A DNA stretch of 36,626 nucleotides from Bacillota bacterium. GTDB taxonomy: Bacteria; Bacillota; UBA4882; UBA8346. The stretch is taken from positions 1 through 36,626 of the forward strand of contig JAEZJK010000102.1 in NCBI GenBank assembly GCA_023415835.1. Reading direction: 5' to 3'. Below, in pieces: positions 10,163-19,266 of the stretch (position 1 is the stretch's first letter; each line of letters begins with the position of its first letter). A program made the translations under genes and the position numbers. The notes below the pieces were generated by a model that saw nothing but the letters and a program-made list of their open reading frames with translations, was not told where the DNA came from and ran no database searches.

Positions 10163-10204
10163 CCGCCCTACCGCCGATTTTAGCCGGTTTTAACCCGCGG
10201 CGGC
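10163..10204. repeat. Repeat unit 5, short terminal copy
   Basis: A condensed copy: CCGCCCTACCGCCG, then the AGCCGGTTTTAAC core, directly joined to the CCGCGGCGG end. The internal GGAG arm is deleted. It ends about 45 bases before the stop codon of the FN3 giant gene. Confidence 0.75.
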
Positions 10205-10249
10205 CTAACTTCCAACCTGCCTGCAAGCAATCATTTTACCCTTTACCCT

Positions 10250-13200
10250 TTATTTGCTATTTCCTCTATTCCCCGGCATCCCGTTCAACTGTTCCATATT
10301 AATCTCCGTCAACTCCAGGTGGTAATAGTCAATCCCGTTATCCGTAAACCGGCAACCGGTCACCACAGGCCTACCGCTCGCGTCTTCCTTAATTCCGTAC
10401 ACATTGTTTTTAAACAAACAGTTGCTAATCGACGGACTAGATCCGTAGGCATGTACACCGGCTAGGTTATTTTCAAAGTTACATCCGGTCAAAGTTACTT
10501 TAGAACCATCCAGCGCCGTCACTCCCCGTTCGGCATAACGAATTATGACCCCTTCAAGGGTTGCCTCGCCTTCCACCAGGATTCCTCTCCAGCAGCCGAC
10601 TGTTCCGGTGACTGAGGTGAAGCCCGTTCCGGTCTGGGCGTTCAAAGTACCTCTGACAATCAAAGCATGATTGTATCCGGTCTCGCCGGGGATACCGTCG
10701 ATGATAATTTCGGTTCCGGGCTGGATCGTCAGTTTCATTCCGGCGGGAACGATCACATCGCCGTAAATCCGGTGGCTGCCGCTCCAGGTCTCATCCATAC
10801 ATAGAGTACCGCTAGTGGTGTTACCCACCTTTACAAGGGATGTTACGGTTGTCTTACCGCCGTCTTTGTCGGTCACAGTCAGGGTTAGGGTGTATTCTCC
10901 CAAAGCTGTATACCTATACTCCGGCGTCGCTCCGCTCAAAACTGTCCCGCCATCGCCGGGGAACCACTCATAGGTGAAGCTATCGCCTTCAATCCTATCC
11001 GGGTCGGTGACATCGGCTTTAAAGGTTAATGGCCTTCCTAATGTAGCTTTAATTTCTCCCGTTAGGCTAATCACCGGAGGCGCATTGACTCTGATTGTTT
11101 GTCTGGTTGCTTCGGTTCCGTCGCCGACATTACCAGCCTTATCCGTCGCTATGGCGGTAACGGTGTAGATTTGCGGTTCCGCTTCCTGAAAAGTATATTG
11201 ATTGACGCCGTTAATTCCGGTTATGGTTTCCTCTTTGGCGCTCCCGTCCGCGCCGGTAACGGTGACCTTCACCTGGGCTTCCTCGGATAAGGTATACTCC
11301 AGGTTAAATGGGGGGTGGTTGGTAACCGGCGTTTGCCCGGCTTTAGTAAATACTAGCGCCGGTTTAGTGCTGTCAACCGTAATCTTTCCGCTATAGCCAA
11401 TCTCCGACCAGTCCCCAGTCCCGTTTTGGACTTGCAAGGCCACGTAGTAAGTCCCGGCTTCGGTAAGTCCCGGCGCGGCAATTGCCAGGTTAAGTTTTAC
11501 CGATTTCCCTTCGGAAGTCATTTGCACTTGTTCTTCTTTGGTGACGATCCAGGATCCGCCAATTTCGGTAACCAATCCTAACCGGTAATTGGTTAGGCCG
11601 CTTTCGGGGTCGGTGGCTTGGTATTCGATTCCGGTCAGCAATAACTTATTAGTCGTATAGCTCCCATAGGCAAGCGCCGGGGTTTCCGGGTTAGTATGAT
11701 CGATTACAGCCTTACCGCTGACTTTGGGCGTTGACCAGAGGCCGGCTTTGTCTTTCACCCGAACCATGGTGTAAACTCCGGTGTTATGTGGAATTATGTT
11801 GGTCGGTATTTCAATATTAACGGTGCTGCTTTGGTCTTTCAGGTCAATCCATCCGCCGCTGAATTGGAACGGATTGGCGGCAGTCCCTACAGTATATTGG
11901 TAACCGTCAATTCCCGAACCTTCATCCATAGCGCTAGCACTAATTTTAATCAGTTCATCCGCATATTTCGGAAATACCGCGGTAGTGATCACGGGGACGG
12001 TCCGATCCAGGGTGATTACATTGCTGACGCCCCACTCTTGGCGCTCAGCGTCACGCCTGGAATAGGTCCCGGCAGCATTGTAACCCCGGACTACCAGGCA
12101 GTAATTGCCGTCTGGGTAAGCGGCGGCGTCTAAGGTTAACCGCCGGTCAATGCTTTTATCCTCGGCTATCTTCCAATCGTCGGCGGTGATTGAGTTGACC
12201 TTTGCTTCTTTTACAAAAGCATATTCATAACGGACTATGGGGGAGGCCGAAGTCTCCACATCCCAGTCAAAGAGGAGGCTGTCTCCGCTGACTCCGCCCC
12301 GGACGTTCCTAATTACCGGCGCTTCGCTGTCGATCACGATTCCGGTGGAATAGCCGGACGGGGAGGTGATATCCGCTTGGTTGACTGTTTCACCCAGGAA
12401 GATATTGATTGCCCCTTCAACTAAGTTCGGGTTGGTAATGATAATCGGTTCCTCGCTGGAGGAGCTTCGTTCGGCCTGATCTACCTCTTCCGGTATGTTC
12501 CAAGCATAGAGGTAGTAGGCCACGTCGGACTGGGGATCGTATGAGTCGATCCAAAGCCGTAACGCTTTATTACTATCGGTTACATAGTTAATCTCTTCTG
12601 CGCCGCTTTGATTGGTGGCGTCGAGCACTTTTACTTGGAGTAAATATGGCGCGGTGGCATCGGCCATGATGCCGTCTGAATATCCGATGCTGGACAGTCC
12701 GGCCCCATTGGTGGCTTTAACCGCGAAGTAGTAGGTTTCACCGTGTTCCCGGGAAAAATCGTCCATGGTCAAGGAGATCCGTTTACTGTCGTCTCCATCT
12801 TGCCATTGGGTTAACGAATTAACTTTTTCGCCGTATTTCAGGATGGTCCATTGGTATCTGCTACCGCTCTCCGGGTCCGGCTCGCTCCAGAACCAGTGGG
12901 CTTCCATTGGTTGTTCCGGTTTGGTATTGATGAACCCTCCCTGGTCAAAGACTACCGGTGCGGGGGGCGGCGTGTCGTCGATAACTACCCCCGGTGCGGC
13001 TTTTTCGGCGGTCAATCCGGCCCCGTTGACCAGACGCAGGGTTAGGTAATACCGTTTGGTGTTATCTAAATCAAAGATTATTGGTTCCCCGTTGGCGTCT
13101 CGGGATAATTTGACGCTGTTACCGGCGACTTCGACCCACCCCTTAGTGACATCGGTTTGGTTGTAGTCGGTCCCGACAGCTGCCAAGACCCGGCTTATTC

Positions 13201-16200
13201 CGGAGCAGTCATCGCTTCCCGCCCAGTCGAATCCGAAATCATTTGGCGCGGTATAGAGCGGCGTTTTCAGTTCGGTGATTACAGGAGCCGTGGTATCAAC
13301 TGTTACTCCGGCGCTAAATCCAGATTCGGATAACAAATTTTCCTTGAAGATGGCTTGGGCTTCGAAACGATATGTTTTACCGTTCTCCAATTGGAGTTGA
13401 TCTATTGTAACCATATTTTCAATGGTCTCCTGCCAATCCCGGACGGTTTGGTTATTTTGGTCTAAAACTCGGAACCGGTAACCGGCGACTATCTTTGTTC
13501 CGTTATATTTCCACCAACCGGTAAGCTGCTCCGCGAACATGGTGTATGGGCCTTGGTCGGAGACAACGATTCGTTCCTGGTTATTATTGACGGTTAAGGT
13601 CCTCTCCTCGTTAAAACGGGCCGTGAGCCCGGCGGCGTTAACCGCCTCCAGGGTAATCTGGTAGACGCCGTCGGCGATCTCCGGGGTTTCCATCCGGAGT
13701 TGGGGCTGGAGGCTATTGGTATTAATCTCTAGCCAGCCGTTTTTATTTCCCGGTATTAGGGCGCTAAATTCGGTTGCTCCGGGTTCGGTTCCGATGGCGA
13801 CCCGGTATTTGTCGATGCTGGTCTCGTATTCGGTTGCGCTTACGTTTAGGATGAAACTTTCTCCGGTGCTTAAAGCTTGAGTCGGTCCGCTCAGTCCGTA
13901 AAGGATCGGTTCCGAGTTGTCAAAGATGAATTCTTCGCTGAAAACGTCGGTCTCCAGTCCGACTCCGTTTACGGCTTTGGCTGCCACCCGGTATTTTGCT
14001 CCCGGGGTTAAGACGGCCTGTTTAACATTCTCCCAGTCATACCAGGTTGTTACCGGAGTTTTGGTGGCGCTGTCGATCAGGTTGAAACTTCCGGTGGCTC
14101 CCGATTCTGCTTCCCGAACGGTTAGTAAGGCTTGTAGGTTGTTAAGATCGGTTAGATACAGGCTCGAGCCGTTCGGGTAGAGTCCGGTCAAGGTTAGTTC
14201 GACTTCCGGCGGAGTAATATCCAGGAGGAATCCTTTAGCAAGCCGGTAGGTAGCCGACATATTCCCGGCTTTGTCAATGACGGCCAGTGCCAGGTGATAG
14301 TTTTGATCGTTAACTTTATTCGTTGCTATCTCCAGGTTATGGGCGTACTCGGTTAAGCCGGAGCTTAAGGTGATGTAGATCCCTTGGCCGGGTTCTTCGC
14401 CACTACCCATGATCCAATAGCGGATACCGGCAATACCGGAACCGCTGTCGTTTGCTTTCCAAGTAACCGGGATTTTGCCGGAGGTAAGATATACTCCGTC
14501 TTTGGTCGGTAAATCAATTACGATGCTGCTATTATCCAAGGTCGGCAGGGTATGATCTACCCAGAGGTTATTAACGTCTTCACTAACGCTATTCCCGGCC
14601 CGGTCTTGCACTGTGGCTTTTAGGTTATATTTTCCTTCAACCAATGGGATTGTTCCAAACAGTTCTCCATCGGTTCCGGATGTCAATTGGACTGTCTGAG
14701 GATCCTGGGTTCCAATTTGATATATGAGATTTTTGATACCGCTTAGGTCGTCTTTGGCGCTGACTTTGAGTTCTTTCCAGTTTGTATAAAGGCTCTTGGG
14801 TTTTTCCAAGGTAATGGCCGGGTTGTTGACATCCAAATTAAATTGAACGATATCGCTGGTAGTGGTAGCGCCATAGCTGTCTTTGGCCTCCAGGTACCAG
14901 GAGTAACCTGTCCCATGTTTGCCCGGTTCAAGGTTAATCCTGTATTTGCCTAGCTCTGTGTCCCAGGTGGCATCATGATACGCTTTCAAATCCTTACTGG
15001 ATCCTTCGATCCATTTGACGGTATAGGTTACGGCATCGTTATCGTAGTCTTTGACCTCCGGATAGTCGAAGATGGCTTTGGCCGAAGCGTAGCCCGTTGG
15101 GGCGAATTCGGTGGTATCCGGTTCTACCGGAGCCAGGTTTGCTACTTCTTGGTTGAAGACAGGGCTATAGGTCCGGTCTTCCGCTTGGTTATATGCCGTT
15201 AGCCGGTATTGATAGGTGGCGTGGGGCTGTAGTTTGTCCTCCGGGTTAGTCCCGGTGGCGTTATGGGTAAAGACCCCGTCGGCGCTTGGGGTTATCTCGA
15301 GGATGGGAATAAACCCTTCGCCGGCGGTTTGTCCGTATTCGAGTTTATGGGTTTTGGCGCTTCCCGGTTCCGCCAGTTTCCAGGTGAGGTAGTGCCTGTT
15401 TGTGGCGGTGTCGTAACCGGTCTCAAGGTATTCCAGTTTGCCCGGTTCCGCCGGGGTGCAGCCGGTGTGGGAAACTGGCCCTGATTCGTTAGTGGCGCGG
15501 TCCACAGCGTATATTGTGATTATTACCGGTTGGTTGGCGCTGAGGCCGACTGCGATTTGATAGGTCCCTTCTTTGGTCTCCGCCGGGGTAACGCTGAAAG
15601 GTTGTTCAGTCCCGCCGGGCAGTATATATGAGCCCCGGTACTCGGCTAGGTCCGTATTCGGTTCAGTGGAGTCCCATTTGAAGGTCATGACCCAATTGCT
15701 ATAACTGTGGGTGATGTTTTGGGGCATACCGGGAGCGACCCGATCCAGGGCTACATTATATGTAACCAAGGTGGTATTACCGGCGTTGTCTTCGATCAGC
15801 ATGTTAATTTGATGGACGCCGTCTTGATCCGGTAGTTCCCAAGGGATTCCGGCGTCATTTATTTCATTAATTGATTTATACAAGGCTCCACTGGGTAATT
15901 GGACTGATATTCCATTCCAAAGATAGACTCCCTTGATTCCTGAACCACCAGGGTTATCGTTCAAGTTAAAGTCGGAGATGTTAACCTGGCATGTGTTAGC
16001 CGGTTTTTCAACATTATAAATCCTTTCCCCGGTTCGAGACTTAATAACAAAAGAATTGGCTGTTTCAGGAGGTGGTGTGGTATCTATTCTTAAGCGAAAA
16101 GTTTCACTGATTTGTTTTGAATCATTCTCAATCTGCCCGTTTTTGACTTCATAGGCCTCGATCCACCAATCCCATTCCCCTTCTAGGAAATTGATCGTTG

Positions 16201-17869
16201 TCTGGTTTAAGGAGCTATATTTGATGGAGTTATTATCTCCGGGTATCATATATCCTACTTCAAACGCTAGTTCTTTTCCCACCCTTGAGCTTACGTAAAA
16301 ATCCGCCGCCAATTTATTGGAACATGTCCCATCTGGCGGCCCGCTAATCGTAAACTCGGGGAATGGCCCGTTAACCGTCCAGTCGCCCTTATTTCCAAGA
16401 TAATCTACTGCCCGTATCCAGGCATAGTATACGCGATTGGAATTTACCTTGATGTTAAAGGCATATCCTTGCCCGTTGGTGGTGTTTTTTTCTAGTGGAG
16501 TAACCTGATCGGGGTTTTGAAGGGTACCAGTCAAAGCCACTTCATAGCTTTGAATTCCGCTTCCCAAGTCCACCGCCGCTTCCCATTTAAAAATGGCAGT
16601 ATTGCCGTTAAGGCGAATCGGATAATTTGAAAGCTCGACTGCGGGCGCGGTATGATCGACCGTTACCTCGCTTGCCGTCGAGATCGCGCTTAAATTTCCC
16701 GCGTAATCTTCCGCTTTAACCTTACAGGAATATCTTATTCCGTCTTTGATCCCGGCGAAGTCGTAATAACAGGAATCGGTAGATGCGGAAAATGTTGATC
16801 CGTCGTCGCCGTCAATATACACCCAATACCTTTTTACCCCGCTCAGGTTATCGGCGACGCCTTCCCATCTCCAACGCAAACTTTTTGCCCTGGAAAATCC
16901 GTTTTGATTATCGATCGTAGGGGTACCAGGATCTTCCGGCGGATTGGTGTCTAATATGATTTCGTATTGAAACGGCTTCGAGACATTGCCTACATTGTCT
17001 CGAACCCAAGCGGCTATCTTTTTCGGCCCGTCGCCCGTGAAAAAAATATAGGGCACGGTCATATTTGACATATTGATATTGTTCCAGGTCGGGTTCGATT
17101 CGTTATAATCAAAACTAACAGCGTTAATTCCGCTTCCGTTATCGTAAAATCCATTGAGATATATTGAAACGAATGGGTTGTTGGCGTATTGTGCGCCGGG
17201 ATTGTTGATATATATACTATTACCGATGGGGGCGGTGTTGTCGACGGTAAAACTAATGTAGTTACTTGCGGGACTGGGGAGATTATACTCGTTTTCATAA
17301 GATATTACATATAAACGATAACTTCCCTCTTCTAATGAAAGATTAGCGGTCTCACCATAAATATATCCATTGGAGCAGTTCTCGGCTAAACTTGTTATAT
17401 CGGCGCCATTATTAAAAATTTTATATTTACGGTTAGATTGCATATTCCAAGATATTCTCACCGGGCTAGCGGTATATGCGTTGGTTAGATAATTGTCATT
17501 TTTAAGAGTTATTTGATCTGTGTTACTCATTGTGCTAAATTTAAATTTTATATTACCGCCATTAGTAGGTTGCCAAGCATAAATATTATATTCTCCAGGT
17601 TGAAGGATAACTGTGCCGCTTGTATCACATTGAGCATAGAACTTACTAATAACGTGTTCACCAGTTGTTTTGTTATAAACCTCACATCTACCAGGACTTT
17701 GAATTTGCATTTTAATAGAATAAAATCCTACGGAAATGTGTGGTATTGTAAAATTTGATGAGTAGGAATCAATTCTATCAATAAAAATATAGTAATTCAC
17801 CGCATTTGCACCTGATGAAGTCAATAGTAAAAGTAAAATTATGCAGCCAGTTATTAAACATTTTTTCAT
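10250..17869 (-). CDS. Giant secreted FN3/Ig-like repeat protein with PKD and beta-helix C-terminus
   Basis: 2539 residues from the ATG at 17869. An adjoining in-frame TTG adds one residue, but GGAGGGG at 17875-17881 fits the ATG. A signal peptide (about 1-24, MKKCLITGCIILLLLLTSSG) is followed by a unique N-terminal region. A long run of fibronectin-III/bacterial Ig-like modules follows, marked by recurring DTTPP, DxAGN and VDxTAP signatures (about 210-2260). Then come a PKD-like module (about 2264-2349, YEWFPGDGG and YTLTLTVTDKDGG) and a right-handed beta-helix (about 2360-2527, with NDG-type turns such as ITNCLF/VTGCRF). There is no LPXTG, SLH or other anchor motif. The first ~800 bases of the gene are visibly more AT-rich than the rest, suggesting a mosaic. 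It lies directly downstream of the T2SS operon on the same strand; a role as adhesin, scaffold or T2SS substrate is inference. Confidence 0.93.
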   Translation of the reverse strand: MKKCLITGCIILLLLLTSSGANAVNYYIFIDRIDSYSSNFTIPHISVGFYSIKMQIQSPGRCEVYNKTTGEHVISKFYAQCDTSGTVILQPGEYNIYAWQPTNGGNIKFKFSTMSNTDQITLKNDNYLTNAYTASPVRISWNMQSNRKYKIFNNGADITSLAENCSNGYIYGETANLSLEEGSYRLYVISYENEYNLPSPASNYISFTVDNTAPIGNSIYINNPGAQYANNPFVSIYLNGFYDNGSGINAVSFDYNESNPTWNNINMSNMTVPYIFFTGDGPKKIAAWVRDNVGNVSKPFQYEIILDTNPPEDPGTPTIDNQNGFSRAKSLRWRWEGVADNLSGVKRYWVYIDGDDGSTFSASTDSCYYDFAGIKDGIRYSCKVKAEDYAGNLSAISTASEVTVDHTAPAVELSNYPIRLNGNTAIFKWEAAVDLGSGIQSYEVALTGTLQNPDQVTPLEKNTTNGQGYAFNIKVNSNRVYYAWIRAVDYLGNKGDWTVNGPFPEFTISGPPDGTCSNKLAADFYVSSRVGKELAFEVGYMIPGDNNSIKYSSLNQTTINFLEGEWDWWIEAYEVKNGQIENDSKQISETFRLRIDTTPPPETANSFVIKSRTGERIYNVEKPANTCQVNISDFNLNDNPGGSGIKGVYLWNGISVQLPSGALYKSINEINDAGIPWELPDQDGVHQINMLIEDNAGNTTLVTYNVALDRVAPGMPQNITHSYSNWVMTFKWDSTEPNTDLAEYRGSYILPGGTEQPFSVTPAETKEGTYQIAVGLSANQPVIITIYAVDRATNESGPVSHTGCTPAEPGKLEYLETGYDTATNRHYLTWKLAEPGSAKTHKLEYGQTAGEGFIPILEITPSADGVFTHNATGTNPEDKLQPHATYQYRLTAYNQAEDRTYSPVFNQEVANLAPVEPDTTEFAPTGYASAKAIFDYPEVKDYDNDAVTYTVKWIEGSSKDLKAYHDATWDTELGKYRINLEPGKHGTGYSWYLEAKDSYGATTTSDIVQFNLDVNNPAITLEKPKSLYTNWKELKVSAKDDLSGIKNLIYQIGTQDPQTVQLTSGTDGELFGTIPLVEGKYNLKATVQDRAGNSVSEDVNNLWVDHTLPTLDNSSIVIDLPTKDGVYLTSGKIPVTWKANDSGSGIAGIRYWIMGSGEEPGQGIYITLSSGLTEYAHNLEIATNKVNDQNYHLALAVIDKAGNMSATYRLAKGFLLDITPPEVELTLTGLYPNGSSLYLTDLNNLQALLTVREAESGATGSFNLIDSATKTPVTTWYDWENVKQAVLTPGAKYRVAAKAVNGVGLETDVFSEEFIFDNSEPILYGLSGPTQALSTGESFILNVSATEYETSIDKYRVAIGTEPGATEFSALIPGNKNGWLEINTNSLQPQLRMETPEIADGVYQITLEAVNAAGLTARFNEERTLTVNNNQERIVVSDQGPYTMFAEQLTGWWKYNGTKIVAGYRFRVLDQNNQTVRDWQETIENMVTIDQLQLENGKTYRFEAQAIFKENLLSESGFSAGVTVDTTAPVITELKTPLYTAPNDFGFDWAGSDDCSGISRVLAAVGTDYNQTDVTKGWVEVAGNSVKLSRDANGEPIIFDLDNTKRYYLTLRLVNGAGLTAEKAAPGVVIDDTPPPAPVVFDQGGFINTKPEQPMEAHWFWSEPDPESGSRYQWTILKYGEKVNSLTQWQDGDDSKRISLTMDDFSREHGETYYFAVKATNGAGLSSIGYSDGIMADATAPYLLQVKVLDATNQSGAEEINYVTDSNKALRLWIDSYDPQSDVAYYLYAWNIPEEVDQAERSSSSEEPIIITNPNLVEGAINIFLGETVNQADITSPSGYSTGIVIDSEAPVIRNVRGGVSGDSLLFDWDVETSASPIVRYEYAFVKEAKVNSITADDWKIAEDKSIDRRLTLDAAAYPDGNYCLVVRGYNAAGTYSRRDAERQEWGVSNVITLDRTVPVITTAVFPKYADELIKISASAMDEGSGIDGYQYTVGTAANPFQFSGGWIDLKDQSSTVNIEIPTNIIPHNTGVYTMVRVKDKAGLWSTPKVSGKAVIDHTNPETPALAYGSYTTNKLLLTGIEYQATDPESGLTNYRLGLVTEIGGSWIVTKEEQVQMTSEGKSVKLNLAIAAPGLTEAGTYYVALQVQNGTGDWSEIGYSGKITVDSTKPALVFTKAGQTPVTNHPPFNLEYTLSEEAQVKVTVTGADGSAKEETITGINGVNQYTFQEAEPQIYTVTAIATDKAGNVGDGTEATRQTIRVNAPPVISLTGEIKATLGRPLTFKADVTDPDRIEGDSFTYEWFPGDGGTVLSGATPEYRYTALGEYTLTLTVTDKDGGKTTVTSLVKVGNTTSGTLCMDETWSGSHRIYGDVIVPAGMKLTIQPGTEIIIDGIPGETGYNHALIVRGTLNAQTGTGFTSVTGTVGCWRGILVEGEATLEGVIIRYAERGVTALDGSKVTLTGCNFENNLAGVHAYGSSPSISNCLFKNNVYGIKEDASGRPVVTGCRFTDNGIDYYHLELTEINMEQLNGMPGNRGNSK

Positions 17870-17922
17870 CAAAACCCCTCCGCAACATTTAACAGAATAA
17901 AATAGCTAATTTAAATAAAATT

Positions 17923-17942
17923 ACTTGTCGAACTTTGTCGAA
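17923..17942. repeat. Tandem CTTGTCGAA / CTTTGTCGAA repeat upstream of the FN3 giant gene
   Basis: Two near-identical ~10-base direct repeats lie about 55-75 bases upstream of the start at 17869. One helical turn apart, they could be a regulator site. I could not place a convincing -10 box next to them. Confidence 0.35.
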
Positions 17943-17952
17943 TTTTACCGAT

Positions 17953-17988
17953 TAAAAAACCAAACCCGTCCTGTATAACCGAGTTTGG
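17953..17988 (-). terminator. Possible intrinsic terminator or attenuator upstream of the FN3 giant gene
   Basis: On the minus strand a 9-base stem (CCAAACTCG with CGGGTTTGG, one mismatch) is followed directly by TTTTTT. It lies between the T2SS operon and the giant gene, so it is either a second terminator for the operon or a leader attenuator of the giant gene. Confidence 0.6.
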
Positions 17989-18193
17989 CTCTCAAAAATC
18001 AATTTTATTGAAAAAATTAACAATCTAACATCCACCACCAAAATTACATAAAAATTTGTAACATATTCTTCGCCATTTCCATGGAAATTCCTTTAAAAAA
18101 TGTAAAAAATAGAACATTCGGTTACGCTGTGCTCAACATGAACCAATACCGGTCTTTAGTGTTTTTCTCAAAAACATCCTCATCCCCTCATTC
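17989..18193. other. AT-rich gap without a recognised feature
   Basis: Together with the hairpins on each side this makes up the ~410-base gap between the T2SS operon and the FN3 gene. I see no open frame and no match to a c-di-GMP (GEMM-type) or other riboswitch core. Confidence 0.5.
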
Positions 18194-18228
18194 AAAATAA
18201 AAAAAGATAAGCCTCAAAAGCCTATCTT
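18194..18228 (-). terminator. Intrinsic terminator of the T2SS operon
   Basis: On the minus strand AAGATAGGCTT pairs with GGCTTATCTT around a short loop and is followed by a run of seven T. It starts about 55 bases after the gspC-like stop codon. Confidence 0.78.
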
Positions 18229-18283
18229 CCCATATCCACTCCTATTACCAACTGCCTATTCCCTATTGCCTCCCGGCCTTTCC

Positions 18284-18739
18284 CTACTCCCTCAAAAACA
18301 CCTTCCCTATCCCGCTCTCATTTTGGACCTCAATATAATTAGCACCGATGGCCACAATCGTCTCCCTGGCCACCACCGAACCGGGCCTTACGATCCAGGT
18401 ATCCTGGATCGACTCATCCTGCAATCCCACAATAGCCCGGCTTTCTGCTCCCTTAACTATGCCAAAGACGATCAATTCCGTATGAAATTCACTCCTCGGC
18501 GCTTGAGGGATAATAGGGGCCTGCGGTTTTTCAAAAAAAGGCTCCCCCTCAAGTAATTCCTGAAACCGGGAGAGAGGCGCCCCGGTTACTTTGGTTTGAT
18601 AGTCATATTGATGCAACTTGGCCTTTTTGGGGGTGGACGGATGGTAGTTAATAGCCTCGAACCAGGAAAAAACCGCCCACCCCAAAAATAGCGCGGTAAT
18701 TGAATAAGTAACGATCCAGATCGCCCGTGGTTGTTTCAT
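18284..18739 (-). CDS. gspC: GspC-like T2SS inner-membrane protein
   Basis: 151 residues: one membrane segment (about 8-29, WIVTYSITALFLGWAVFSWF), a linker, then a region resembling the GspC homology region (about 85-150), with VFGIVKGAESRAIVGL, a strand pattern around WIVRPG, and VQNESGIGKVFL near the end. GspC links the inner-membrane platform to the N0 domain of the secretin. It has no C-terminal PDZ or coiled-coil domain, so it is shorter than most proteobacterial GspC. It is the last gene of the operon, overlapping gspM by ATGA; in proteobacteria gspC is normally first. The assignment rests on fold-type pattern and position. Confidence 0.75.
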   Translation of the reverse strand: MKQPRAIWIVTYSITALFLGWAVFSWFEAINYHPSTPKKAKLHQYDYQTKVTGAPLSRFQELLEGEPFFEKPQAPIIPQAPRSEFHTELIVFGIVKGAESRAIVGLQDESIQDTWIVRPGSVVARETIVAIGANYIEVQNESGIGKVFLRE

Positions 18740-19266
18740 TGGCCTGCCTTCTTTTTCACCAATAACAGTTGGAGAATAATTTGATATTTTAATTCCTTGG
18801 TTTTCTCATTGACATTGAGCTGCAACCGCTTAACATCCAATCCCAGCCGGGCGGTGGCCAAAGCATGTAAAAACCTTACTAACGTAGCCGGTTCCGCGCT
18901 TCCTTCCAACGCTACCCCGATCACATCGGGCTCTAATTGGAGCAGGTTTTTCTGGTCAACCGCCAGGCCTATGGCGCCGGTGAGATTCTCCACCTCTTTG
19001 AGCAGTTCGATTTTGGCTGATTCAGGGTCGGAGGCGTCGAGAAAAAATCCCTGAATTTTAGTCAAGGCTGCGCTGGCCGCCTCCTGTCGGGCGATAATGT
19101 TCCGCTCCGAACGCAACAGATGGCGGGTTTCTACTAATTCCGAGGCGTCGACCGCGACTGTCTTAAGGCGGTCAATATTGGTATAAAAAACATTAAATAC
19201 AAACATTCCGAAAACGGCCGCCCCAACGGCGAGCCAAAGAACCTTCTCCCGGCTGGTCAGTTTCAT
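18736..19266 (-). CDS. gspM: GspM/PilO-like T2SS assembly protein
   Basis: 176 residues: a short cytoplasmic start (MKLTSREKVLW), one membrane helix (about 10-28), a coiled-coil stretch (about 30-75) and a ferredoxin-like domain (about 80-172, with LVRFLHALATARLGLDVKRLQL). This is the layout of GspM/PilO, which pairs with GspL/PilN in the inner-membrane platform. It overlaps gspL and gspC by four bases (ATGA) at each end, indicating coupled translation. Sequence conservation in this family is low, so the call depends on topology and place. Confidence 0.8.
   Translation of the reverse strand: MKLTSREKVLWLAVGAAVFGMFVFNVFYTNIDRLKTVAVDASELVETRHLLRSERNIIARQEAASAALTKIQGFFLDASDPESAKIELLKEVENLTGAIGLAVDQKNLLQLEPDVIGVALEGSAEPATLVRFLHALATARLGLDVKRLQLNVNEKTKELKYQIILQLLLVKKKAGQ

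Noticed and set aside
8951..10203. Repeat array considered as CRISPR
   Set aside because: The units are ~230 bases, nearly identical over their whole length with no unique spacers, contain inverted hairpins, and surround a Y1 transposase; no cas genes are present.
10974..15484. Plus-strand open frames of 60-115 codons within the FN3 giant gene
   Set aside because: They mirror the codon pattern of the opposite strand; no start signals and no family resemblance.
17870..18200. c-di-GMP (GEMM) riboswitch upstream of the FN3 giant gene
   Set aside because: None of the conserved core segments of GEMM aptamers could be found on the minus strand; only a simple hairpin with a T-run is present.
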